From a virus, in the IMG/VR virus record IMGVR_UViG_3300009506_000270, positions 1-30,860 of that record: a stretch of DNA of 30,860 nucleotides. One strand, given 5' to 3'. Below the pieces are notes generated by a model. The model was not told where the DNA came from. It searched no databases and saw only the letters and a program-made list of their open reading frames with translations. The position numbers were made by a program, and so were the translations under genes. Within the stretch, counting starts at the first letter, position 1. Each line of letters opens with the position of its first letter. Positions 1-8,379 of this stretch are shown one piece after another.

Positions 1-123
1 CTGTCGCACGACGACTTACCTGATGCGCTGGCCTATGTTGACCAGATCAGCAGTGCAGTCTACTCGACCCACGACATACAAGTTGACGAGTGGCAGCCTC
101 TTGACGAGGTAGCCGGATACTAG
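1..123 (+). CDS. Terminase large subunit, C-terminal end (partial)
   Basis: The window opens inside a reading frame that is open from base 1 to a TAG at 121-123. It encodes 40 residues including HDDLPDALAYVDQ. An acidic pair followed by a DAL(A/G) helix near the C-terminus is typical of the RNase H-fold nuclease domain of phage terminase large subunits, which cut and pump DNA into the prohead. The position directly before a portal gene, with an 10-bp gap, is the usual order (terminase, then portal). The start and ATPase domain lie outside the window, so the identification rests on this short tail and on context. Confidence 0.75.
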   Translation: MSHDDLPDALAYVDQISSAVYSTHDIQVDEWQPLDEVAGY

Positions 124-133
124 AGGATAACCA

Positions 134-2173
134 ATGCCAACGAATGACACTGAACAAGTTGAGGAGATGAACGAGGCGAAGTCCGCGCAAACCGCGCTTG
201 TTCAGTGGGTAATGAGCAATGTGACGCAGTGGCGCAATGACCGCGACCGCACGCACAAGGAGCGTTGGGAGGAGTACTACCGGCTGTGGCGTGGAATATG
301 GGCGGCGGAAGACAAGACCCGCCAGTCTGAGCGCAGCCGCTTGATCACGCCCGCACTGCAGCAGGCGATCGAATCCGTGACCAGTGAGATCGAGAGTGCC
401 ATCCTTGATAAGCCGGAGTTCTTCGATGTGGTAGACAACCGCACCGATACGGAACCGGCAACATTGATAAAGCTCCGTGCTCAACTGCGGGATGACCTTG
501 AGGAGGCTGACTATGCGCAGGCCCTCAACCAGATATTCCTTCAGGGTTCGATCTTTGGCACCGGCATTGGCAAGATCGACGCGAACGACGTGGACATCCC
601 TACGATTGTGCAGTCACAAGACGGCATGACAGTAGAGAAGTCCAACCGCTTCTTGTGTTCGCTGATTCCGGTCTTGCCTCAGGAGTTCGCCATTGACACG
701 GCAGCGTCCAACATCGAGGACGCCCTTGGCTGTGCGCATGAGTATGCAACTCCACGCCATGAAGTCGTAGCCTTGCAGGACTCGGGCACCTACATGGACA
801 ATGAGATCGCCGCTCCGGCGACGCCGACTGATCCGATCCTATCAGACGAGACCAAAGATGCGAATAGCAACTCGGTCAATATCTGCGATTACCGCGGTCT
901 TGTGCCAAGAGCGTTGCTCGAAGCAGCTCAGCCGCTTGGTGAGAACGAGGTGATGATCAGCCTGTACCCGGAGGATAGCCCGGAGGACGAGCAGGCCGAA
1001 GGCGAGACTGAAGGCGCTTACGACCCGGACGATATGGTTGAAGCCCTGATCGTTATCGCGAACGAAGGCACTCTGCTGAAGGCGATCGAGAACCCACTGC
1101 TGCTGAAGGATCGACTGTTCGTTGCCTACCGGCACGAGATCGTTCCTGATCAGTTCTGGGGCCGGGGTGTTGGCGAGAAAGGCTACAACTCGCAGAAGGC
1201 GCTCGACGCCAGCATGCGTGCCCGCATCGACGGGCTGAGTCTTACCGTGCATCCAATGATGGGTATCGACGGAACGAAGATGCCACACGGTTTCAAGTTC
1301 AGTGTCTCTCCCGGCAAGTCGATCGTGACAAACGGAGACCCGGACACTGTACTGCGCCCGGTACGCTTCGGAAACATCGACCCCAATGTCTTCACAGACA
1401 ATGCCGAGCTTGAGCGCATGGTCGCTATGAGCACGGGCGGTATGGACATGGCTGCCCCGGTCAAGGCTAACAACAGGAATGAAACGGCATCCGGTATGAG
1501 TATGATGCTCGGCTCAATGGTCAAACGTGCGAAGCGGACGATCCGCAATATCGAGCGCGAGATGATCATTCCGCTGATCACCAAGACTCACCGGGCCTAC
1601 ATGCAGTATGAGCCGACCTTGTACCCGGCGATGGATGTGACTTATCGTGTAACGTCTGTGCTTGGAACAATGGCGCGGGAGCTTGAGCAGCAGCAGTTCG
1701 CCACCATGCTCAACACGGTAGACCAGAACAGCCCGGCCTACTGGATGCTGATGAAGTCGATCTACTCGACTAGTTCACTCAGCAACCGGGAGGACATGCT
1801 GCCAATGATCGACCAGAAGTTGCAGCAGGCAATGCAGCCGCCTCCTCCTGATCCGTTACTGGAACTGAAGAAGCAAGAGCTGGTCGCGAAGATAAAGAAC
1901 CAGCATGCCGCTATTCAGGTACAGTATGTACGGGCACAGGCTGAAGTAATACGCGCCGCCAATGACGCACGTCAGGCGCCATCGAAGGAAGCGCAGGCTG
2001 AAAGCCAAGCGATCCTGAACCTTGCAAAGGCACAGGCGGAGTCCATGAGCGTGTCGATGCAACAACTGGAAGGACAGCTTACACGCTTGGAAGCGTCAAG
2101 TGTGGCTGACCAAGGGCTAGCAGAGAGGTTGATAAACGATGTCACAGCGGGAACAGCGGGCGGAGGAGCTTGA
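134..2173 (+). CDS. Portal protein (head-tail connector)
   Basis: This 679-aa protein is the right length and position for a podovirus portal, the dodecameric ring at the capsid vertex through which DNA enters and leaves and on which the tail is built. The N-terminal third has the mixed helical sequence seen in portals (WEEYYRLWRGIW near residue 46, then ITPALQQAIESV). The middle has a DPDDMVEALI segment and an RHEIVPDQFWGRGVGE motif. The C-terminus (about 560-660) is a long Gln/Ala-rich coiled-coil helix, like the barrel of P22-type portals. An AGAGG motif precedes the ATG. The 3' end overlaps the next gene by 35 bp. The function is inferred from family resemblance and from the neighbours (terminase before, scaffold and capsid after). 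Confidence 0.85.
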   Translation: MPTNDTEQVEEMNEAKSAQTALVQWVMSNVTQWRNDRDRTHKERWEEYYRLWRGIWAAEDKTRQSERSRLITPALQQAIESVTSEIESAILDKPEFFDVVDNRTDTEPATLIKLRAQLRDDLEEADYAQALNQIFLQGSIFGTGIGKIDANDVDIPTIVQSQDGMTVEKSNRFLCSLIPVLPQEFAIDTAASNIEDALGCAHEYATPRHEVVALQDSGTYMDNEIAAPATPTDPILSDETKDANSNSVNICDYRGLVPRALLEAAQPLGENEVMISLYPEDSPEDEQAEGETEGAYDPDDMVEALIVIANEGTLLKAIENPLLLKDRLFVAYRHEIVPDQFWGRGVGEKGYNSQKALDASMRARIDGLSLTVHPMMGIDGTKMPHGFKFSVSPGKSIVTNGDPDTVLRPVRFGNIDPNVFTDNAELERMVAMSTGGMDMAAPVKANNRNETASGMSMMLGSMVKRAKRTIRNIEREMIIPLITKTHRAYMQYEPTLYPAMDVTYRVTSVLGTMARELEQQQFATMLNTVDQNSPAYWMLMKSIYSTSSLSNREDMLPMIDQKLQQAMQPPPPDPLLELKKQELVAKIKNQHAAIQVQYVRAQAEVIRAANDARQAPSKEAQAESQAILNLAKAQAESMSVSMQQLEGQLTRLEASSVADQGLAERLINDVTAGTAGGGA

Positions 2174-2432
2174 AGCTCTAAGTAAGATGTTCATGTCGAA
2201 GGGCTGGAAGATTGTGGAGAACGATCTTGTTGGCTCATTGAACATGATGGTAACAACCAAGTGGCACGCATGCAAGACCGGCGAGGAGCTGATGCAGGCT
2301 AAGGGCGAGATCGAAGCTCTGGCCCGCATGGTGAACTTCAAGGCACTGATCGCCAGCGAGATCGAGAACTTCGACAAGCTGCAGTTCGCGGACGAGGAGC
2401 AGCCCGATCAGAAGAACTCGCTGGAGGAATAG
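2139..2432 (+). CDS. Small protein of unknown function between portal and zinc ribbon
   Basis: This 97-aa protein starts inside the last 35 bp of the portal gene, so its translation is probably coupled to it. The sequence is charged and mostly helical. The first 24 residues are rich in Glu, Lys and Met, and the C-terminal 15 are acidic (ADEEQPDQ). No signal peptide, membrane segment or metal motif is visible. Small open frames in this position are common in podophage head operons, but I do not recognise the family. A role in head assembly is only a guess from location. The frame is in good register with its neighbours, ending 2 bp before the next ATG, which supports it being a real gene. Confidence 0.7.
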   Translation: MSQREQRAEELEALSKMFMSKGWKIVENDLVGSLNMMVTTKWHACKTGEELMQAKGEIEALARMVNFKALIASEIENFDKLQFADEEQPDQKNSLEE

Positions 2433-2434
2433 AC

Positions 2435-2683
2435 ATGCGAGTCTATGACTACACTTGTGAGAGTTGCGGAGCTACTCACGAGTGCTTCGTCGCGAACAGT
2501 GAGGTGGACACCGTAGCTTGCAAGAGCTGCGGTGGCACCGCACAGCGACAGGTATCCGCACCCCGGTTCAAACTTCCCGGTGATGACCCCGGCTTTCCCG
2601 GCGCGTGGGACAAGTGGGGACGTGAAGCTACCAAGCGACACAGAGCCGCCGACAAGAAGGCCCGTGAAAACGGTGAACTGTAA
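2435..2683 (+). CDS. FmdB-type zinc-ribbon protein
   Basis: The 82-aa protein starts MRVYDYTCESCG, the signature opening of FmdB-family zinc ribbons (PxYxYxCxxCG). Two CxxC knuckles, at residues 8-11 and about 29-32 (CKSC), would bind one zinc ion. A VSAPRFKLPGD stretch follows, then a basic tail (KRHRAADKKAR). FmdB-like ribbons occur in head operons of many podophages; their role there is not established, with regulation or assembly both suggested. The gene lies tightly between the small protein and the scaffold gene, with a GGAGGAAT ribosome site overlapping the upstream stop region. Confidence in the fold is high, in the function low. Confidence 0.8.
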   Translation: MRVYDYTCESCGATHECFVANSEVDTVACKSCGGTAQRQVSAPRFKLPGDDPGFPGAWDKWGREATKRHRAADKKARENGEL

Positions 2684-2719
2684 CTTATCCTACAACCCCA
2701 CGGGGCAGGAGCATTTGTA

Positions 2720-3532
2720 ATGACTGACAAAAGTGATAGCACTACCGAGCAGCAAGAGGAAACTGTAAACTTGTTCTCTGACGGTTTCGACGACAAGAGC
2801 CTTGTGGCTCCCGCCGAAGGCACCGGAGATGGTGAGCAGAAGCAGGAACAGAAGGAAGTGACTGCTGAAGCCGACGACAATGTGCCCGACAAGTACAAGG
2901 GCAAGTCGCTGGTGGACGTGATCCAGATGCACCAAGAAGTCGAGAAGGCTTACGGGCGCGGCCAGAATGAGCTGGGCGAGCTTCGTCAGTTGACCGACCA
3001 GATTCTCAAGCAGCAACTCGGTGAGACTACCGCAGCGCGTAAGAAGCTCGAAGCTGACACCTTGCTCGAAGACCCGGATTCCGCCATCAATGGCGCTGTC
3101 GCGGACAACCCGAAGATCAAGGAACTGGAAGCGAAGCTGACTGCGCGAGAGCGTGCCGACAACCTTGCAGCGTTCAATCGGAAGCACCCGAAGGCGGGTG
3201 AGATCGTCAATGATCCACGATTCATCAAGTGGGTAGGCGAGTCTCCGACGCGCAGTAAGTTGGTCGCGCAGGCTGACCAGACCTTTGACTACGAGCTTGC
3301 ATCGGAGATCATCACGATGTTTGAGCAGACCCACCTTGAGCAGGGTGAGTCCAAGGAGGAGGGCAAGCAGGCCCTCAGTAACGCGAAGCCCAGCAAAGGA
3401 AGTGCTACGGGGGGCAAGCGTGTTATCTTCAAGCGGTCTGAGCTGATGCGTCTCAAGATGGAAAACCCCGATCGGTACGAAAAGCTGCAACCTCAGATCA
3501 TGTCGGCGTATGCCGAAGGTCGGGTGCGGTAA
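2720..3532 (+). CDS. Capsid scaffolding protein
   Basis: A 270-aa, very acidic and hydrophilic protein lies immediately upstream of the major capsid gene, the classic place for a podovirus scaffold. It directs prohead assembly and then leaves or is degraded. The first 60 residues are Asp/Glu/Gln-rich and probably disordered. VPDKYKGKSLVDVIQMHQEVEKAYG (about 54-78) is the helical segment seen in many scaffold proteins, followed by a coiled coil. The C-terminus is basic (GKRVIFKRSELMRLK onwards), as expected for the capsid-binding tail. GCAGGAG lies about 10 nt before the ATG. The call rests on composition, position and the conserved KYKGKS-type segment. Confidence 0.8.
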   Translation: MTDKSDSTTEQQEETVNLFSDGFDDKSLVAPAEGTGDGEQKQEQKEVTAEADDNVPDKYKGKSLVDVIQMHQEVEKAYGRGQNELGELRQLTDQILKQQLGETTAARKKLEADTLLEDPDSAINGAVADNPKIKELEAKLTARERADNLAAFNRKHPKAGEIVNDPRFIKWVGESPTRSKLVAQADQTFDYELASEIITMFEQTHLEQGESKEEGKQALSNAKPSKGSATGGKRVIFKRSELMRLKMENPDRYEKLQPQIMSAYAEGRVR

Positions 3533-3558
3533 CATTCACTTAGTCTAGGAGCATTACA

Positions 3559-4488
3559 ATGGTTTATCCTTCCGGTGGTTTTCAGACTGTAACCACGAAC
3601 GCCAACTTCATCCCCGAACTGTGGTCCGATGAAGTCATTGGTGTGTACAAGAACAGCATCGTGGCTGCACAACTGGTCAAGAAGTATCCTTTCAAGGGCA
3701 AGAAGGGCGATGCCGTCAATGTGCCGAAGCCTGCGCGTGGTTCTGCCAACGCCAAGGCCGCGAACACTGCCGTCACCCTGAACGTCGACACGGCGGGCAC
3801 TCTGCAGATTCTCGTTGACAAGCACTACGAGTACTCGCGGGTTATCGAAGACATCGCCGAAGTGCAGTCGCTGGCCTCTGCCCGCGCCTTCTACACCGAC
3901 GACGCTGGCTACGCGCTGGCGAAGCAGGTTGACACCGACATTCTGGCGAACGTCGCTACCTTTCAGGGTGGCACAGCTTACTCGCTGGCTTACGACGGTG
4001 CCGTTGGTACGGCTGCATGGGACCCGAACGCCAACACCAATACTGGTAACGGTGCGAACCTGACCGACATCGGTCTGCGGCGCCACATCCAGCGTCTCGA
4101 CGACGCAGACGTGCCGAACGATATGCGTTCCCTGATCATCAACCCCGGTCAGAAGAACGTCCTGTTGGGCATCGACCGCTTCAACAGCCGCGACTTCGTT
4201 GGCGACAGCATGAAGGGCGTACAGACCGGCAAGTTCGGTGAAGTGTATGGCGTTCCCGTCTACGTCTCGACCAACCTTGCGACCCTGACTGCAACTGACA
4301 CGACCACCAATTACAAGGTGTGCGTGCTGATGCACAAGGATGCAGTCGTTCACGCCGAGCAGTTGGCTATCCGCTCGCAGACTCAGTACAAGCAGGAGTA
4401 TCTCGGTACTCTGTACACTGCGGATACCATCTACGGCACCAAGACCTACCGCGCCGAGAACGGTGTGGGTATCGTGGTTCCGGCCTAA
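3559..4488 (+). CDS. Major capsid protein
   Basis: This 309-aa protein follows the scaffold gene and a strong TAGGAG site. It starts MVYPSGGFQTVTTNANFIPELWSDEV, typical of podovirus capsid proteins in which an N-arm is followed by (F/V)IPExWSxEV. KKYPFKGKKGDAVNVPK (about 46-62) and the DKHYEYSRVIEDIAEVQS spine-helix segment (about 90-107) also fit HK97-fold coats of this type. The gene ends at TAA 24 bp before a strong terminator hairpin, consistent with a highly expressed, separately terminated transcript. No cleavage motif or decoration domain is obvious. Confidence 0.9.
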   Translation: MVYPSGGFQTVTTNANFIPELWSDEVIGVYKNSIVAAQLVKKYPFKGKKGDAVNVPKPARGSANAKAANTAVTLNVDTAGTLQILVDKHYEYSRVIEDIAEVQSLASARAFYTDDAGYALAKQVDTDILANVATFQGGTAYSLAYDGAVGTAAWDPNANTNTGNGANLTDIGLRRHIQRLDDADVPNDMRSLIINPGQKNVLLGIDRFNSRDFVGDSMKGVQTGKFGEVYGVPVYVSTNLATLTATDTTTNYKVCVLMHKDAVVHAEQLAIRSQTQYKQEYLGTLYTADTIYGTKTYRAENGVGIVVPA

Positions 4489-4512
4489 GACTAGCCCCTT
4501 AGGCTGATCGTT

Positions 4513-4548
4513 GCGGCCTCTGTCCTTAGGGACAGGGGTCGCTCTTTT
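4513..4548 (+). terminator. Rho-independent terminator after the capsid gene
   Basis: A 13-bp stem (4513-4525 with 4530-4542, including two G-U pairs) closes a TTAG loop and is followed by TCTTTT. This is a canonical intrinsic terminator directly downstream of the capsid gene. Its apex is an exact copy of the dispersed 12-bp palindrome (4522-4533). Confidence 0.85.
4522..4533. repeat. Dispersed palindrome, copy 1 (intergenic)
   Basis: GTCCTTAGGGAC, exact match to GTCCYTARGGAC, extended to a 14-bp palindrome by flanking T and A. It forms the upper stem and loop of the terminator after the capsid gene. Confidence 0.9.
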
Positions 4549-4560
4549 AAGGAACATGGT

Positions 4561-4736
4561 ATGACAGGACACAACGTACATGAACGGGCCGCTGATGTAG
4601 CTGCGGCAACCTCCGCTGCTTGTGCAGGGAGTACGTGGCTGATCACGACCAACGAGGTACTGCAAGTGCTGGCAAGCACCGTGGCTATTATAGCCGGGCT
4701 TGCTGGTATCACATCAAGAACGCACGTAAGTTATAG
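4561..4736 (+). CDS. Holin-like membrane protein, apparently frameshifted into the tail-fibre frame
   Basis: From an ATG preceded by AAGGA, the frame encodes a short polar, Ala-rich N-terminus (ERAADVAAATSAACAG) and one hydrophobic segment (VLQVLASTVAIIAGLAG, about residues 33-49), the architecture of small one-helix phage holins, which open the inner membrane at lysis. In the sequence as given, this frame has no stop and runs into the tail-fibre gene. In the -1 frame the same DNA reads WYHIKNARKL and stops at TAG 4734-4736, which overlaps the AGGAG of the next gene. That basic ending is typical of holins, so I suspect a missing base (or programmed slip) near 4695-4706, giving about 58 aa. 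Alternative: a genuine N-terminal extension of the fibre. Confidence 0.5.
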
Positions 4737-4746
4737 GAGAGGCAGT

Positions 4747-5820
4747 ATGGGGACGTTTCGAGGCTCGGGCACTCCCATCTCGGGAGCCGACGTTTATGAT
4801 CAAGATGCTCTCGACACCGCTGTCACTGAGGCAACGGCACAGGCGAGTGCTGCCGCAGCGTCCGCTACTACCGCCTCCACTGCAGCAGCTAATGCTGCTA
4901 CTTCTGAAATTAACGCGGCGACGAGCGAGACTAACGCCGCTGCTTCTGAGGCTGCTGCTGCAACCTCGGAGACGAACGCTGCTGCGAGCGAAGCTGCTGC
5001 GGCTACCAGTGAGACCAATGCTGCCGCCAGTGAGGCGGCTACTGCGGCTGACGCTGTTGCAACCGCTGCTGACGTAACGTATGCCGCAGAGTGGGCCATC
5101 AAACCCGAGGACACTCTGGTATCTGTGGCTGCTGGTGGTGATGGTGTCAGTGACTACTCGGCTCTGCACTGGGCTGCCAAGGCACTGGCTGCGGCCACTC
5201 CAGCGGTCCCGTCTGGTAGTGTGATGCTGTTCTACCAAGCTGCCGCCCCGACCGGGTGGACGCAGAACACCACGCTGACTGGACTGACGGGTGCATCCAT
5301 TCGGATGACCACTGGTTCCGGTGGCGGTGCTGTATCAGGTACGCATAACCTTGAAAGCCCACCGAGTATTGACCACACGCATACCGGCCCGAGTCACACG
5401 CATACGGCACCCAGCCACGCGCACACTGGCCCGAGCCATACGCACTCAACGCCCAATCACACGCACACCATGGCGCATACGCACACCATGGCGCACACCC
5501 ATGACACGACGCTGCCCGCTGATGGCTGGGTGGCGACCACGGCAGCGAACGCCCGTTCCCATTGGGCTGCGTCTTCGGCCAACCGTGTGGCGGCGCGTAC
5601 TCTGACCTCGGGAGCTGCAAGCACCTCAACGACTTCAGGTTCGAGTGCAGCGAACACCGGCAGTGGTGGTGCCAGCACGACTGGTGCTGCTGGTACAGGA
5701 CTCACCGGCTACGCAGGTGGTACGGCTACGAGTGCTGCTGGCACAGGTGCAACCAGCTTAGCAACTCTGACTGCGTTCGCCCCTAAGTACATCAACTGCA
5801 TCCTCTGCACGAAGGACTAG
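4747..5820 (+). CDS. Tail fibre with Ala/Ser coiled-coil repeats and His-rich tip
   Basis: I chose ATG 4747 because AGGAGAGG precedes it at ideal spacing; the frame is open back to 4561. The 357-aa product has four parts. A short head (MGTFRGSGTPISGADVYDQ) comes first. Next is a coiled-coil shaft with three 14-residue repeats (TSETNAAASEAAAA type). Then comes a collar-like domain (VPSGSVMLFYQAAAPTGWTQ, about 155-175). Last is a tip with at least nine HxH motifs (about 208-252) and the end FAPKYINCILCTKD. HxH arrays in the gp12/gp37 type of fibre tip bind metal along a trimer axis, and the tip usually contacts the host receptor. It probably forms a trimeric receptor-binding fibre. Confidence 0.85.
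   Translation: MGTFRGSGTPISGADVYDQDALDTAVTEATAQASAAAASATTASTAAANAATSEINAATSETNAAASEAAAATSETNAAASEAAAATSETNAAASEAATAADAVATAADVTYAAEWAIKPEDTLVSVAAGGDGVSDYSALHWAAKALAAATPAVPSGSVMLFYQAAAPTGWTQNTTLTGLTGASIRMTTGSGGGAVSGTHNLESPPSIDHTHTGPSHTHTAPSHAHTGPSHTHSTPNHTHTMAHTHTMAHTHDTTLPADGWVATTAANARSHWAASSANRVAARTLTSGAASTSTTSGSSAANTGSGGASTTGAAGTGLTGYAGGTATSAAGTGATSLATLTAFAPKYINCILCTKD
4921..5046 (+). repeat. Three tandem 42-bp repeats in the tail-fibre shaft
   Basis: Units 4921-4962, 4963-5004 and 5005-5046 each encode a 14-residue TSETNAAASEA-type repeat, with a half unit just before (4900-4920). The DNA copies differ mostly at synonymous sites while the protein is nearly constant, so the shaft sequence is held by selection rather than by recent duplication. 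Confidence 0.8.
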
Positions 5821-5830
5821 GCGTAAAGCA

Positions 5831-6148
5831 ATGAGCAACACACTTGACGACATCGAGGTTGTACTGACCTGCCCCTTGGGCCATGTCTGCCAGAAGGTAG
5901 TCGATGGCAAGATTGAACGCTGCATGGCGTTCGTTCACTTCGAGGGCAAGGACGGTGAGGGTAAGGATGTAAACGAATGGGGCTGCACAGTCTTCCGGTA
6001 CAACACGCGTCTCCTGCTGGAGGCAACTGAAACAAACCGTGGACAGACGGCTGCCATTGAGTCCTTCCGCAATGACATGCACTCCGACAACGCTCAGTTC
6101 CTTACGATGGCTGCTGGCGCTGCCCATCGACAACTTACAAAGGTATAG
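5831..6148 (+). CDS. Conserved-looking small Cys-containing phage protein, unknown function
   Basis: The 105-aa protein contains a compact Cys motif, TCPLGHVCQKVVDGKIERC (about residues 13-31), followed by an aromatic strand and a further Cys in DEWGC-like NEWGC. The second half (ETNRGQTAAIESFRNDM onwards) looks helical. Proteins with CPLG.xC....C and a later EWGC segment are seen in several phage groups, next to tail genes, but I know no assigned function. The three or four cysteines might bind a metal. It begins 10 bp after the tail-fibre stop and ends 24 bp before the adaptor gene, so it is co-transcribed with virion genes. Confidence 0.7.
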   Translation: MSNTLDDIEVVLTCPLGHVCQKVVDGKIERCMAFVHFEGKDGEGKDVNEWGCTVFRYNTRLLLEATETNRGQTAAIESFRNDMHSDNAQFLTMAAGAAHRQLTKV

Positions 6149-6172
6149 AACACGGACTCGTAAGGAGTAAAC

Positions 6173-6829
6173 ATGAATTACTTGCAACTGGTCAATAAGG
6201 TGCTTATCCGCCTGCGCGAAGATCAGGTTGCGGCTGTCAATGAATCGGACTATTCCTCGTTGATCGGGGAGTTTGTCCAGCATGCCTTGAGTGAAGTCGA
6301 GGATGCGTGGGACTGGAACGTCCTGCGTGGGACCATTCAGGTGACTACCGCAGCAGACAACTTTAGCTATGTGCTTGATGGTGCCGGGATAGGATTCAAG
6401 GTCTTCGATGTCCACGAGGACAACAATGACTATGATCTGAACAAGGCCACCTATCACCAGATGAACCACTGGCTGCTGAGTGCAGACAATATGGTGACTG
6501 GCGCACCCCTGTACTATGACTTCAACGGCAAGGATAGCACTGGTGATCCGGTAGTAAACTTCTTCCCGGTGCCAGACGGAGAATACAAGATCAACTTCAA
6601 CATGAAGATGAAGACTGACCTATCGGCGGATTTGACTGGCACAACGATCATCATGGTGCCGTGGCTGCCGGTGGTGCTGAAAGCAACAGCATTAGCTATC
6701 AACGAGCGTGGCGAAGACGGCGGCTTAACGGTGGCTGGTCTCTCGACACAATACGACTCTGTGCTCGCTAACGCAGTATCTTATGATGCAGCGTTGAACG
6801 CAGACGAAACAATGTGGGAGGTCGAGTAA
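6173..6829 (+). CDS. Head-tail adaptor (gp4/tail-tubular-A-like)
   Basis: This 218-aa protein begins with MNYLQLVNKVLIRLRE and ALSEVEDAWDWNVLRGTIQVTT. That is the typical opening of podovirus head-completion or tail-tubular-A proteins: an N-terminal helix pair, then a (D/E)xxxxxW(D/N)W motif and a beta segment. These form the dodecameric ring that docks onto the portal and begins the tail. TAAGGAG lies about 6 nt before the ATG. It is directly followed by the nozzle gene (1-bp gap), the expected partner. The exact subfamily (P22 gp4 or T7 gp11) is not resolved by eye. Confidence 0.75.
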   Translation: MNYLQLVNKVLIRLREDQVAAVNESDYSSLIGEFVQHALSEVEDAWDWNVLRGTIQVTTAADNFSYVLDGAGIGFKVFDVHEDNNDYDLNKATYHQMNHWLLSADNMVTGAPLYYDFNGKDSTGDPVVNFFPVPDGEYKINFNMKMKTDLSADLTGTTIIMVPWLPVVLKATALAINERGEDGGLTVAGLSTQYDSVLANAVSYDAALNADETMWEVE

Positions 6830-6830
6830 C

Positions 6831-8378
6831 ATGAAGCCATTGGCTCCGTTCCCGTTCTACACGCCCGGTGTGTTCGGGCTTAACAAACAGGGCGAGACTA
6901 CCATCCTCGGCCCGGAGTGGGCAACGCGAGCCACCGATCTCGTGATCGACGACAAGGGGCGCTTAGCTAATCGCGGCGGATACCGGGCATACTCCAGCGT
7001 GAAGACTGCGTTGGGTGGCCGGACGATCGTAACGCAGTTCGTTGGCATCAACGCGAGTGGCACCAAGACGCGCTATTGCTCGGACACGAGCGGTCGCCTG
7101 TACGAGCTGAGCGGTTCGACATGGGTGGATCGCTCCGGCGCTATCACGCTACCCAGCAATGGCGACTGGCAGTTCGTGAACTTCAACGGCAAGGTGATCG
7201 CGCTGCATGCAGACGGTCGCCTCGTTGTTCAGTCGGCTGTAGGCGCGAACTTCGCCAACATCGTTGCGACGGTGGGCGCTGTGCCGACCACGGGCAAGGC
7301 TATGCTGTCTGCCTTTGGGCGGCTATGGATCATTGACAATACCACGATTTACTACAGTGGTCCGCTCATCGAGACAGATTGGGGCAGCCCAGCTAACACG
7401 ATGGAGATGCGCTACCTGTGGCCCAAGGGTGCAGACGTAGCTACCGGCATAGCCGAGTTCAACGGTAGGCTGGTGATCTTCGGTGAGACTAGCACGGTAT
7501 TCCTCACGAACACATGGACAGTGACCACGATGGGCGCGACCGGAGCAACACTGGAAGACACGCTGCAGAACATTGGCTGCATCAATCGCAACACGATACA
7601 AGCTGTAGGAACTGACATCATGTTCCTATCGCACGTCGGCCTGCAGTCTCTTGGCCGCGTGATCCAAGAGAAGTCGCAGCCTGTTACGGACGTGGTTCCA
7701 CAAGTCAAGGACTATGTGGCGAGCGCCTATGCTTCCAGCGTGGAGACGAGCGTCAAGTCGGCTTACGCTTCTGACTACGGATTCTATCTGCTGTCTCTAG
7801 CGAACACTACGATCTGTGTAGACACCCGCATCAAACTACCGAATGGCGGCTTCCGCGTCACGGAGTGGGTGCCGATGGGCGCTGTGTGGGACGATGCGAA
7901 CGGTGGATTACTGCTTAGCCATAGTGACGAAGCGGAGTATTATACGGGGACGTATGATGCTGTTGCTTATGATGGAACTGGTGGGTCTTCGGTGGAAGGA
8001 GACTATGAGTCGGGATGGCAGGATTGGGAAGCTATCGCTCAAGGTGCCGGGGCATTAAACAAGTTCCTGAAGCGAATGAAAGTGTTTGTCTCTGGGGGAT
8101 CGTCCGCTACACTTCAGATGAAGTGGTACTTCAACTATGGAGAATCGCCGACTACTCGATCCATCTCCATACCTGCCGCTCCAAATGCGGCGCAGTATGG
8201 TGTAGCGCAGTACGGCATCGACAAGTACGGCACATCCCTCGACATCACGGAGTTGAGCAGACCGGGCGCCAAGGGCGGACGAGTGCTCAAAGTAGGCTTG
8301 AAGGTGGTAGGGTCCACGTCGAGCTTCGCACTGAATCAGATGACCCTCTACGCAACCACTGGAAAGCAGGGGCACTAG
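6831..8378 (+). CDS. Tail nozzle / DNA-stabilisation protein
   Basis: The 515-aa protein follows the adaptor gene by 1 bp. Its start (FPFYTPGVFGLNKQGETTILGPEWATRATDLVIDDKGRLANRGGY) resembles proteins that form the tail nozzle or packaged-DNA stabiliser of podoviruses (P22 gp10 or T7 gp12 role). The rest is beta-rich with repeated short blades (FVNFNGKVIALHADGRLVV, FNGRLVIFGETSTVFL), consistent with a propeller-like ring. No enzymatic motif is seen. It would close the portal channel and carry the fibres. Assignment is by order and general resemblance. Confidence 0.7.
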   Translation: MKPLAPFPFYTPGVFGLNKQGETTILGPEWATRATDLVIDDKGRLANRGGYRAYSSVKTALGGRTIVTQFVGINASGTKTRYCSDTSGRLYELSGSTWVDRSGAITLPSNGDWQFVNFNGKVIALHADGRLVVQSAVGANFANIVATVGAVPTTGKAMLSAFGRLWIIDNTTIYYSGPLIETDWGSPANTMEMRYLWPKGADVATGIAEFNGRLVIFGETSTVFLTNTWTVTTMGATGATLEDTLQNIGCINRNTIQAVGTDIMFLSHVGLQSLGRVIQEKSQPVTDVVPQVKDYVASAYASSVETSVKSAYASDYGFYLLSLANTTICVDTRIKLPNGGFRVTEWVPMGAVWDDANGGLLLSHSDEAEYYTGTYDAVAYDGTGGSSVEGDYESGWQDWEAIAQGAGALNKFLKRMKVFVSGGSSATLQMKWYFNYGESPTTRSISIPAAPNAAQYGVAQYGIDKYGTSLDITELSRPGAKGGRVLKVGLKVVGSTSSFALNQMTLYATTGKQGH

Positions 8379-8379
8379 C

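Noticed and set aside
3493-4665. 390-aa open frame on the minus strand across the capsid gene
   Set aside because: It is a shadow of the capsid reading frame, with no ribosome site and no recognisable domain.
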